DNA of 64,000 nt. It comes from Agapanthus africanus (taxonomy: Eukaryota; Streptophyta; Magnoliopsida; Asparagales; Amaryllidaceae). The position numbers were made by a program, and so were the translations under genes. Below the pieces are notes generated by a model. That model was not told the origin of the DNA. It was given only the letters and a program-made list of their open reading frames with translations, and did not search any database. The DNA is taken from positions 26,552,079 to 26,616,078 of the forward strand of contig JASDDO010000026.1 of NCBI GenBank assembly GCA_030015575.1, in the 5' to 3' direction. Numbering within the stretch: the stretch's first letter is position 1; each line of letters opens with the position of its first letter. Below, piece by piece: positions 35,986-45,781 of the stretch.

Positions 35986-37169
35986 CCATATAGGCTCCTC
36001 ACTGCGTCGTTTTCTGGGGTTATTTTGGTAACTCTATGTGGAGCCAGATTCTTGCCCTAGGCTTCCAGTTCCCTGCCTATAAATACCCCAGTTCTGAGCC
36101 AAACCAAGGTGTTAAATTCTTAAGCCTCTTTTTGCTAGTTTTAGTTTTCTTCTACATCTTTCCTCCATGAAAATGTAGTGAGAGTATTGAGTGGATGTTA
36201 AATGAAGATGAGGGTTTTTGTATCATTCTTGTTTGTTTAGCTTCCTCTTGAGATTTTTGCTTTCTCTTGATCTTTCAACCTCTTCATTGAGCTTCAAAGT
36301 TTAAGGGTTGGTTATTGATCTCAAGGGTTGTATCTTCTTATGGAATTAGTGATTCATTTCACATGAGTTGTTTACCCTTCTCTTGATCTTGCAACCTCTT
36401 TATTGAGCTTGCAAGTTTAAGGGTTGGCTATTGATCCCATGCTTGTCTTGAGTTCTAGTTTCTAATTCTTTTTCTTGCTTATTTATTTCTTGCTTTTTAT
36501 TACCTTGCTTTACTTTCATGCACTTTAAATTCCATGCACTTACTTACTTGTAATCTTTTCTTTTCTTTTGCTCTTTTTGGTTCGTTTTTGTGAATGGTTG
36601 TAATTATTGTTGTTAAGAATAAATACGCTATTGTAAGTTAATGTTTCTTTGCTCATTTCCTTTTCCCGTTATTTTCCATTGAACTCCGCCCAAACGATAC
36701 GCAAGCGCTCCGTTAGGCACCCTACCCTACAAAGGTAACGGTGATTCCTAACCGCGACCGGTTGCATTCGGTTTGGCCGGAGGCGAAAGCAAGAGACAAG
36801 AACGGAAGGACAAGGGTAAATAAGCCGGATTCCACGAATACCGTGCTTAAATCCCCTAATCCACGTTGTTGCCAATTGCTCTAGCTTCAATTGGTCAAGA
36901 CTCGGCTCAAAGATTTTGAGTGCGGATTTCTTTAGCTTACACTTTCGTATCTTTTTCTTAACAACTTTATACTTACATATATCACTTAGGATAGAATTGA
37001 ACAAACATACACATTCTTTATTGACTCGTCTAAAACTCGAACGGACATACAACCATCTCCCTGTGGATCGACCCGTGCTCAACCGGCTAGCTGTGAAGCG
37101 ACACCGTCCTGATCGCGGTTATAACTTTAGAACTTTGAATATCCGACATGCCAAAGGCGTGCGATCAAA

Positions 37170-37187
37170 TGGCGCCGTTGCCGGGGA
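37170..37187 (+). other. Primer-binding site, tRNA-Asp type
   Basis: TGGCGCCGTTGCCGGGGA, complementary to the 3' end of tRNA-Asp and characteristic of Athila-lineage Ty3-gypsy elements. It follows the LTR end CA at 37166-37167. Confidence 0.85.
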
Positions 37188-38888
37188 GTCGGATTTTCCA
37201 ATTCATGTTGTTCCTTTCATTGACTGTGTATACCCTCCGGAACCTTTAACCGATAACCTTCCTCAATCACCTACCTCCATCATTTCCATCGTTCCGACCT
37301 TGCAAGAAACCGTATCACTTTCATTTCATATGTCTGGTTTACCAAGTTCGGCTTACCCATGGTTTCTTACGAATCTTGAGGGATTTGACCCCATTTCTCG
37401 ATGGGTTAATAGATTAGCACAAACGCTTCTTACACATCAGTCATCACAAATTGTGCTAATCTATTCACTCCATTTCCACCCTCAAGTTCGTATTCCACTT
37501 CTTTCTCCCTTCCGCCATTCTTCTTCTCATATACCGAGACCGTATCCCGCTTCTATCTCCATACGGTCTCACATATTCTCCATTTCTTTCCTCTTCACCT
37601 TCTTTCACCAACCCGCATCTTACAGAGATAGAATTTTTGAATGGTTGGTGTTAACTTTTGGCCTGTGTAAGGCCTTGTATAGCTTGATACTGTTCTCCTT
37701 CCCCCCTTAATCCTGAACTTCAACGCTTAACAGTGGAAACACTGTTTTACTTAAGTTTGGGGGGGACACCTTTTTTGTATATATTTTTTGTTTTCCTTTT
37801 TGTTTTGTATATAATTTGTTTTAAGGGAGAGCGCCGACAATTTTGACCCTCTTGGTGTAGCCTGACAGCGAGGGCACTGTCAAGTTTAAGTTTGGGGGTG
37901 TGCTCGGTAAGCTTTCTTCCTTCGCATTCATTTGTATATTTTGTATTTGCATACCTTATTTAAAACCCACAAAAATCGAAAATTTTCCAAAAAATATATA
38001 ATTTTTGTCAAGTTAGCTAGTGGGAGAACTCAGATTCAACATTTCGACGGTTTTGTTTGATAAGATAAGAATAACTAAATCTTATTTTTAGATTTTGAAA
38101 ACCTGAAAGATAACTCTCCTTTGAAGTTAACTATAGCTGATATACGTCTTTACATCACACTACACGTGTCGTGAGTTTTGGAAATTAGATGACAAGTCTT
38201 TTATGTCTAAAAACTTTTAAATGGATAAATGATTTTCTGAGGATCAAATAGGTTTGTTCTGAAATAAGCAATATCAAGAATAGTTTATGAAGTGAAGTGA
38301 ATATGAAGGGATATTATTGATGCCTTACTTGGAACTAATTCCGAAAAATAACCCATCTGGAACTTGATTGGAATGATTACACACCGAACCCACTAAACAC
38401 GTCTTTTATCCCAAAAAAAAAATAATTGAACTGCCGATTATATCTCTGTTCGTATTGAATCATCATGATTTTCACGCCAAATTGTCTTTTGTTTTTAGAC
38501 CTAGGTAACTTGAGTAATTAAGTCCGCTGGGGTGTTTCTACACCTAATGCCCTAAAGCCAACTGGTTTGGGTGCATTGGCCCAAAGCTCGTTAAGATGCC
38601 TAGAAAGTCCAGTTTAAAACAAAGTCAAGAAAGTGTTCTCTCCGAGTTAAAATTCCTAACGGTTCTTTGTGTGAGAATAATCTTGACAAAAGACAGGTTT
38701 TATAAAAAATATTTCTGGCGGAGATATGAAGGTTTTATTCTATGATAAAGACTATTGCACGTTCACAGAGGTGTGTATGAAATGAAAACAAGAAAAAGGT
38801 GGAGTGAAAAATAAGACCTAGTTTCCTGTTAGGGAAGATAGAAATTCTGAAGTTGAAACTTTACTGGAAAACGAAACTTGAAAAATAC

Positions 38889-40223
38889 TTAACTCTTTAT
38901 AAATCCTAGGAATTTGCCGGAGGAAACTCCGAACACGCATTTGAGAGGGTTCATTTTCAAGTTGTATTTCCGAAAACGTTGGAACACTATCTTCAAATGC
39001 TGCCAATGTTCATCGTGCGATTTGTTTTTAACCACGAGGTCGTCGATATAGCATTCAACGATTTCATGTATGAGGTCATCGAAAATCCTCGTCATGGTCC
39101 TTTGATAGGTAGCGCCGGCGTTCTTCAGACCAAAAGGCATCACTTTGTAGCAAAATATCCCCAGCGGAGTCCGGAAAGCGGTATGCTTCTGGTCTTCGGG
39201 ATACATCTTTATTTGATTGTATCCTGATGAGCCGTCCAAGAAGGAGAAGACTTCATGAGTGGACGTGTTGTCTATCATCAGCTCGGTAACCGGTACGAGA
39301 AAATCATCCTTCGGGCAAGCTTTGTTGAGGTCCCGAAAGTCCACAGAGATGCGTACTGTCCCATTTTTCTTCATCACTGGGACAATGTTGGCAATCCAGT
39401 CAGGATACTGAACTTCTTGGATAAAGCCGGAGTCGATTAGCTTCTTGACTTCGGCGTTGATGCTCATTTCAAGTTCGAGCCGCATTCTTCTTGGTGCTTG
39501 CTTGACTGGCTTGACGTCCGGAGATATCGCCAATTTATGCACGGCTATTTCTGGATCTAGTCCCGGCATCTCGGAGTAGTTCCATGCGAAGCAGTCTTTA
39601 TACCGCATGAGCACGTTTTTGAGCGTAGCCACCTGCTCTTCAGACAACATCTTACTGACGAACGTCGGCCGTGGGTCGTTTGTCGTCCCCAATTTGATTT
39701 TCCTTAGGTTATCTGCAGTAGTATGTATACCATCTTCCATCTCTTTTGGCGTCGATGGAAGCTCTGAGATCACGTCGTTATCCTCGTTTTCAAAGCACCA
39801 GGAGAGGTCATCCATATCCTCGCGTATTCCTTCTCTTGACAGCGTTATCGCGTGACAGTTACGAGATCGCTTCCAAGACCGATGTTGATCCGCCTCTACT
39901 CTCGCTGCATACGTGGCTTTCAATTCATGTTTCTGTGGCGGGGTTACCCTCCAACTGTTGGATAAAGCGAACCTGCCTTGCTGATACTGGTTTTCTACCC
40001 AGTCTTTGAATGCGAAGCAGTCTTCTAGAGGATGTCCTATCGCTCGGTGATTGGAACAATAATCCGGGTGAGAGACCTCGTCTGCTTGCTCGGGGTGTTT
40101 GGATTCCGGGAGCGTAATCATTTGGTGTTTCATGACAAGACCGAATATATTTCTTGTCTTGTCCTGGGGAAAAGAATATGCTCGACCCATCTTGTTTGTA
40201 AGAGACGGATCCCGGCTGCCCAA
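38889..40223 (-). pseudogene. Tat-A reverse transcriptase, truncated, with upstream CHHC module
   Basis: The 444-residue frame begins with a module containing YSFPQDKTR (16-24) and a C-x2-H-x4-H-x4-C site (Cys56, His59, His64, Cys69). A linker follows, then the RT: DFRDLNKACPKDDF, the FLDGSSGYNQI motif, MPFGLKNAGATYQR and the catalytic YIDD box (392-395; 39039-39050). The frame stops right after GKFLGFI, where the Athila-like fragment begins, so the thumb, RNase H and integrase are gone. RT copies the element RNA into DNA in the particle. The RT core itself has no stop. Sequence type is Tat-lineage Ty3-gypsy. Confidence 0.92.
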
Positions 40224-40361
40224 TTCTCAATCACGTGGCTTCTTGGACCCGCTTTGCCTTTGTCGAAAGTTTTTTCCGTTCTTCAGTTTTTTTCTACCTC
40301 CGCGTCGGGTCTTTTGTATGATGGGCTGGCGACGAAGAGCATCTTCATTCTCCATAACCTA

Positions 40362-41227
40362 TTAAAGGAGACGCTGCGTCCTGGCTTTCTTGTAAATGAC
40401 CATTTCGCGGTTATGGTCATCCCTGGCCTTTTGACCCGCTTCCCTTATTAGCTTATCTATCTGTTCTTTGAACGACGGACTTGGCACTTTCATGGCGAGA
40501 CCTTGTTTTGGTTCAGGGTTAACGTCTTCTATCAAATCATCTCCTTCTTCATCAAAGTCATGTATAACGTAGCAGCCATAGAATCGCTCCCGTTTCTTGG
40601 ATTGAACATATCCAAGCCCGATCATTTCCATTCTCCCATTTTGCAACCTTCGCTGAGTTCCGGGGACGTTCCATATCTTGTTGTAGAACTGAGCTTGTCG
40701 CGCGGTCTGTTTAAAGGGTACGCCTTGGTGTCTTAACAGCCTTTTTAATCCTTCTGTGTAGTATCTTGGAAAACGGATGGGCTGGAGCCTGTCAAGCATA
40801 GAATCGGCACCATGACAGATCTTTTTCTCCACTTGGTTTCCGTGGATCGATAAAATAGGATCTCCTTTTCATCTTTTCTCTTGGGAGGGACGTAGAATGT
40901 CTGTAGTTCTTGCACACTATAGGTATGAAGTGCGTCGAGCTCTTTGTAATGCTCTCGTGGAACCATGGCGATCTATAAACTCTGATCATCTCCAATGAAG
41001 GTTTGTATTGATGGCCGAACAGAAAATACTGCATTGACCTCATCCTCAGAGTCGCTGCCGAAGACCGGAATAGGGATGGATGGTCCCGGCTTGTTGCATT
41101 GGAGCGGTCCTGAATAGACTATCTCTTCCTCCTCCTTGGTATCGCTCCCGAAGACCCGAATGGTGGTGATAGCTTTTTGTTTATTCTCCGGCTTATGGCA
41201 CCTTTCCGTGTCTTCGAAGTCTGGCAA
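40362..41227 (-). pseudogene. Tat-A segment between protease and RT
   Basis: Broken frames on the minus strand (41227-40973, then 40966-40745, then 40832-40362) join protease to RT. The first contains two acidic FGSD(T/S) motifs. Its TAG stop at 40973-40975 is in frame with the next piece. The last contains IGLGYVQSKK, a little like part of a G-patch, an acidic stretch, and a helical block ending NREMVIYKKARTQRLL (about 40472-40365). That block resembles NEALLKSKADREREM in the gag part at about 42620-42540. No enzyme domain is seen. Confidence 0.65.
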
Positions 41228-41230
41228 GAA

Positions 41231-42343
41231 TTATTTTGCATCTTCGTATTTTCGGACTTCATTCACGGAGAATGGGTTCAGCTCCCCTGTCATGGTATAC
41301 TCGAGACCATCCTTGAAATACTTCATACACTGATGCTGTGTAGAAGGGATGATGTTGTACTCGTGCAACCAAGGCCTGCCGAGCAAAGCGTTGTAGCAAG
41401 TCTTGGCGTCAATGACGTGGAACTTGATATCCATGACGAGCAGCCCAAAGCGTAACGTCAGTATCACAGACCCGAGCGTCCATGATGACTGAGAGTCGAA
41501 CCCGGAGATAGTGATTTTGTCCCGAGCAAGGTGTTGAACGCTCATGCAAATCTCTTTCAACACTCTCACATTGAGAAGGTTGACGGAGGATCCATTGTCA
41601 ACCAGGATCTTCCCTATCTTGATATCATGACAGTATCCGGTGACATACAAAGGACAGTTATGCTCGCATGTCGCGAGGAGGAGGTCTTCGTCGCTGAAGG
41701 TGATGTCGGCTGTGTGAACTTCTTCCAGCTCGTCCTTCATCTTTTCTTCGGCAAGGAAATCTTGAAACTGGTCAGGTTCTTGTAGTGCCTTGATCAGATA
41801 ATCTCTCGCCTCTTTAGATAGTAGAAGGACATCGAGAATGCTTAGCTGCGAGGGTATTTTCCTCAGGTGTGCCAGAACATTGTAATCTACCTTGTTTTTC
41901 TTGGGTAGGTCCTTGGCTGCCAGCTCTTCGACGACTCGGTCATCGAGGGTGATATCCTCAGGGACATTTTCTTTCCCCTTATCCTTTTTGTTTGATCCCT
42001 TGTCTGCAGGTCCGAGATTCTTTTCAGGTAGCGTGCGATTGCGTAGCTGAATGTTCTCGCAGGTCTTCATTTCTTCTGTTTCAGAGATGGATTCCTTGAA
42101 GAGAGGGCCGAGGGTTATTTCTTCATCAGAATCACTCCCGAAAGTGAGAACTTGTGATCCTCCGGAATTAACCATGTGACATTCACCGGCAGTTCTTTTA
42201 TGCTCATATGTCGTGCTTCTTTGTTCCCGACGAGTTTTGCGCTTCATCCGCTTGAAATGCTGCCGGTGAGCAACGTATCCCTGCCACCAATTTTTAAAGG
42301 CGTTACATTCTTCAGTAGGGTGTGCAATCCTCCGATGGTACAA
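41231..42343 (-). pseudogene. Tat-A aspartic protease region
   Basis: The frame continues directly from the one upstream through an in-frame TAA (42347-42349). It opens with the second C-x2-H-x4-H-x4-C site (42305-42346). Then come basic sequence, FGSDSDEE (residues 68-75), a charged linker and the retropepsin-like domain: the active-site box is DNGSS (residues 249-253; 41585-41599), with GRPWLH near the end of the fold. Plant Tat/Athila proteases often have DNGS/DTGS at this place. The enzyme would cleave the polyprotein. A TAA at 41231-41233 is in frame with the next segment. Confidence 0.85.
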
Positions 42344-42346
42344 GCA

Positions 42347-43078
42347 TTAGTTTGGATGTGCATCCTCTTCGTTAAGGTGTATACTGTCAGGAGTGTTTCC
42401 TTCGGAGGGTGGCAGCTTCATTCCCATCGATACGGCTTTGGCGAACATTTTCCTCATCTTGAACCTGCTATTATTTGCGGCGGATGTGCCTTGATCTGGT
42501 GGGAGTGTTTTAACCCTTTCGTCCAGTCGTCGGCGTTTGGCTTTTTCAAATGTGGCCATTTCGCGTTCTCGATCAGCTTTACTTTTCAGAAGAGCTTCAT
42601 TCAGGAATGCATCAATCATCTCGTCTGACGGTCCTAGGAGTTCAGGCTCGGGATCTGTCCCCGGTTTCTCTTCATCCGGAGCTTTTTCATCGTTTATTAA
42701 TGAGTGAGAGATCTCGTGGCAGCTTGCCACATAATCCTCAGGTTCATCTGATGAGTCTTCTCCCTCGTCTTTGTCGCCATCTCCATCTTCAAGGATGTGG
42801 TTGAGAAACTCTTGAAGCGTGACCGGAGTTCGCACCTTCTGGTTATATTGTTCCAACGCGTCAATATATTTTTGCAGGTCCGTGCGCTTGTCACCATGCT
42901 TCACGGGCTTTTTGGTCTTCTTCTTCTTCTTCGAAGACTTTGACGGTTGGGCCTGAGCGTTTTGATTATCGCTACCAATTCTTGGAGTCAGGCGCGGCTT
43001 CAACATTCCTTCGATGATCTCGAGTTCTAATGGACTCTTCCATCTGATCGCCGGGCATGTTTGGATATCCTTCAGCAT
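42347..43078 (-). pseudogene. Tat-A gag C-terminal linker/helical segment
   Basis: 243 residues, charged. A Lys-rich run (about residues 50-56) is followed by an acidic stretch and a helical block containing NEALLKSKADREREM (residues 160-174). It precedes the second CHHC site, from which it is separated only by the TAA at 42347-42349. It is frame-shifted relative to the upstream piece ending at 43219. Confidence 0.7.
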
Positions 43079-43218
43079 TCGTTTTGTCTTGGCTGAAAGA
43101 GCGACCTCCCATGGAGCTTCTTCTATAAAAGAGCATGATGCCCCCGATGTGTCCCCCTTTTAAGAGCGTGCTGCTGAGGCGGGCTTACTTTCCAATTCTC
43201 GGACAGTGCGAATTTGCC

Positions 43219-43695
43219 CTATTGGTATTGGTCCTCAATCCAGCCTTTGAGGACGAAGCAATCTTCGATTGGATGGCCTACCACTTGGTGATAGGGGCAA
43301 TAATTGGGATTATTGGCCTCACTGGGTTGCAATGGGCGTTTTGGATCCGGCAAGGTGATGAGCCTGTTGCGTACCGCCAGCTCGAACGGTCTCCTCGTTT
43401 TATCCCGGGGAAACGAATAAGGGCGCTTCAGTTTCTCATTGAAGAATCGCCGTCTTTCATCTTGGCGATCAGTTTGCTTTGGATCATTGGGCTGTTGCTG
43501 AGTATTGGCGACGAAGGTCGCTTTCCCTTTCCCTTTCCCACTCTCGTTTCGAGATTCCAACTTCAAAAAAGAGGGTTTATGACCCATCTGATCCATTTGG
43601 GCCAGTTTGTCAATCAAAGCCTGAAAAGTAGTTGGCTTGAAGAACATCATGAATTGTGAAATGGTTGCCTGAGGGTCGAGGGTCCCTATGAACAT
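43219..43695 (-). pseudogene. Tat-A gag nucleic-acid-binding module (first CHHC)
   Basis: Residues 93-101 are YSFPRDKTR, followed about 30 residues later by a C-x2-H-x4-H-x4-C site (Cys133, His136, His141, Cys146; 43258-43299). This is the Tat variant of the retroviral zinc knuckle and should bind RNA. The frame ends at a TAG (43219-43221) that is in frame with further matching sequence. It is in frame with the capsid piece upstream, across a TAA at 43711-43713. Confidence 0.85.
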
Positions 43696-43710
43696 GCCTA
43701 CCGCAGACGC

Positions 43711-44184
43711 TTATTCGATGCGCTGCTCGCACTTCGACCATAGATTCCGCCACCGTATCGCATACTGCACCCATGTTTCGCCTGGCTTCACTCTGGCGTT
43801 AATTAATGCGGTGATCGGGGTGCGCTCGCTAGTGCTGGCGAAACGTTGGGTGAACAGAAATTCCATCTTCGTAAAAGTTTTGACGGAGTCGTTGGGAAGC
43901 TCTGAGTACCATTCGAACGCCGTCTCCGCCAAGCTGCCGACGAATTGGCGAAGCAGTAGCTTATCATCCCCTCCAGTGTTGCCGCAGAGAGCCCTGAACT
44001 GAGCGACATGTTGATGGGGATTGCCTGTCCCCTTGTACACATGGAATTTAGGAATTGTGTATCCTGGCGGGTACTTTATCTGATCGTACCATCCTGGATA
44101 TGGTCGCCCAGTTCTGACGACTTGGCCGTTTGCTTCATTCGCTTGATGAGCTCGTATTTGTTGAGCTATATAATCATCGAGCAT
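43711..44184 (-). pseudogene. Tat-A gag capsid-like domain (Retrotrans_gag)
   Basis: 157 residues containing IPKFHVYKGTGNPHQHVAQF, LLLRQFVGSLAETAFEWY and FTQRFA, the core pattern of the plant retrotransposon gag (Pfam Retrotrans_gag) capsid fold. It would form the virus-like particle. It is frame-shifted relative to the N-terminal gag part (ending 44265) and followed by an in-frame TAA. Confidence 0.9.
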
Positions 44185-44264
44185 GGCTTTGGAGATGGTC
44201 TCCTTCTTGGCTGTTGACAGAGCCGGCAGAGGGTTTGATGTCTCTCCTCTATCATCTTCAATTA

Positions 44265-45631
44265 TTACTGGAGGATCTTCGGCTGGAGGGTCGGCTGGAT
44301 CATCAGGCCCACCATATCTTGGAATAAAATGGCCATTTGTTTTATTTTGGTCGCTTGTTCCGCGGCCTCTTTGTCCTTCTTTTCAAGCATTCTCCGAAGG
44401 AATTCGGCATCCGTTTCCTGCTCATGACGTTGCTCCGAAGATGTTTCCAGGCCTGCTTTTGGTCCGGTGAGTGCAGCCATGGCTGTCAGCATTTCTTGGA
44501 GCTTTTGATGTTGCTGCTCCTGAGCCTTAGTCACAGACCGTGTAAGTGGTCGGCGACCTGTAGAGATACGGCTATCCTCTTTTTCGGAAGCCATATAAAC
44601 AGTATGTACTACCGTGCCCCCAAACTTGGGGCGTTTAGATTCAGTGTCCTTGTGATTTGCCAAAGACGCAGGGATCTTCTCCGGCCTCCTTCTTTTGTGG
44701 GCAGTCGAAGTTGAGGGAGCCGTTGCAGCGGGCACCCAAACAGATGACACCATCTGTGGCTTGACGGGGCGATCCCCTTCTCGCCAAACTTTCATCTTTT
44801 TCTGTCGGCAGGGGTAGTCTTGATCAGTCACGGAGTCTTGGACCTGTCGCCAGACTTTGTAAATTTTGGAAGACAGCCGCTGAGAGGGTGCTCCGGCTTC
44901 GCCTTTGTGATCTTTTCAACAGGCGGAGGAGACTTTTTCAGCACGGCAGTTGGCGAATTCCTCCGCACCCTATTAAGTAGTTCAAAGTCGTTCCCAGTTG
45001 GAACAGCAGCATCAACTTTCACTGTTGGAGCTAGCGGAGTTAGTCTAGAAGGAGAGCTGCCCCCAGCCTTCCTTACTCGGCGCCAATGACGACGGCGAGC
45101 ATGGAGAGCGGCCGGGATCACCTCCGCTGTTGGATTAGCTTTTCCATGCCCTCTGTTTTGAGGAGAGGCTGTTATTGGCGCTAGCCTGTTGAAGACAGAC
45201 GTCCGCTGAGAGGGAATAGTCAACCCGTCGAAAGCCGACCTTCGAGTAGGGAGAGCAGCTGGGACGACCTCAACTGTAGCAGGAGTTGGAGCGTCCTTCT
45301 ATGGTATTGCGAGCCTCTTTGCGAGCCCACTTGAGCTTTGACCCAGCCTGTCGAAGACTGAGGCATTGGAGTTGGACGACCCGCTCAGAGGGGTCGTGGT
45401 GGTTGCAAGCCGATCAAAGACCGACTTCTTCGCAGCTTCCTGTGTTGGTATCTGAACATTGAAGCTCGTTGGTGGGATCATGGTCCCGAAGAATAGCCCA
45501 TTGGTGGCTTGGGTTACTTGTTCCACCGGCATTGTAAAAAGGGAGGCCGCTTGGGGCCCGTAGGTTACTCCTCCGGCGGGGACGGAGTGAGAGCTGTTGC
45601 AGTTGTTGCAATTTGTGCAGTTGAAAGCCAT
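44265..45631 (-). pseudogene. Tat-A gag N-terminal region with SVFDRL repeats
   Basis: The start codon at 45629-45631 opens MAFNCTNCNNCN. The region contains repeated SVFDRLA, SVFDRLG, SAFDGL and SVFNRLA motifs (45440-45160), typical of large Tat gags, then a basic, disordered stretch and a coiled-coil-like segment (about 44500-44300). An in-frame TAG lies at 45299-45301 and a frameshift near 44830. Confidence 0.75.
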
Positions 45632-45781
45632 TGATCTTTTGTTTTATGCACGGAGCAAGACACCAAATCTTAGTACCTCGAATCCAGGGGCAACCATATC
45701 AAACCGTGACTTGTTCGCGAAACACGAAACACGAAGTGTGGAGTGGAAAGAGGAAAAGGTCCCACCGGACGTACTAGAATC
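45632..45781 (-). other. Tat-A leader / degenerate primer-binding region
   Basis: 150 bp between the 5' LTR and gag. A clear tRNA-complementary PBS directly at the LTR edge (GATTCTAGTACGTCC) was not recognised. About 105-125 bp further in, TTTGGTGTCTTGCTCCG before AAAACAAAAGATCAATGG sits where Tat elements often have TTGGCGCC-type sites. Confidence 0.4.

Larger units (their letters stand above)
35555..38896 (+). mobile_element. Athila-like LTR plus PBS and non-coding fragment inside Tat-A
   Basis: A candidate LTR (35555-37167; TGTTTGCTAC...GATCA) has a TATA box (CTATAAATACCCC, about 36078) and is followed two bases later by TGGCGCCGTTGCCGGGGA (37170-37187), the tRNA-Asp primer-binding site of Athila-type elements. 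Non-coding sequence follows with G-runs like TTAAGTTTGGGGG (about 37755 and 37890), as found near Athila polypurine tracts. No gag or pol and no second LTR are visible, and the right edge cuts the Tat-A reverse transcriptase at about 38896. It is a truncated element, or one joined by deletion. The left edge is tentative. Confidence 0.6.

Noticed and set aside
36916-37710. 264-codon plus-strand ORF
   Set aside because: It runs straight through the end of the Athila-like LTR and the tRNA-Asp primer-binding site and shows no domain; a chance frame.
39607-43659. Many plus-strand ORFs across the Tat-A pol region
   Set aside because: The opposite strand carries protease, gag and RT motifs; the plus-strand frames have none.
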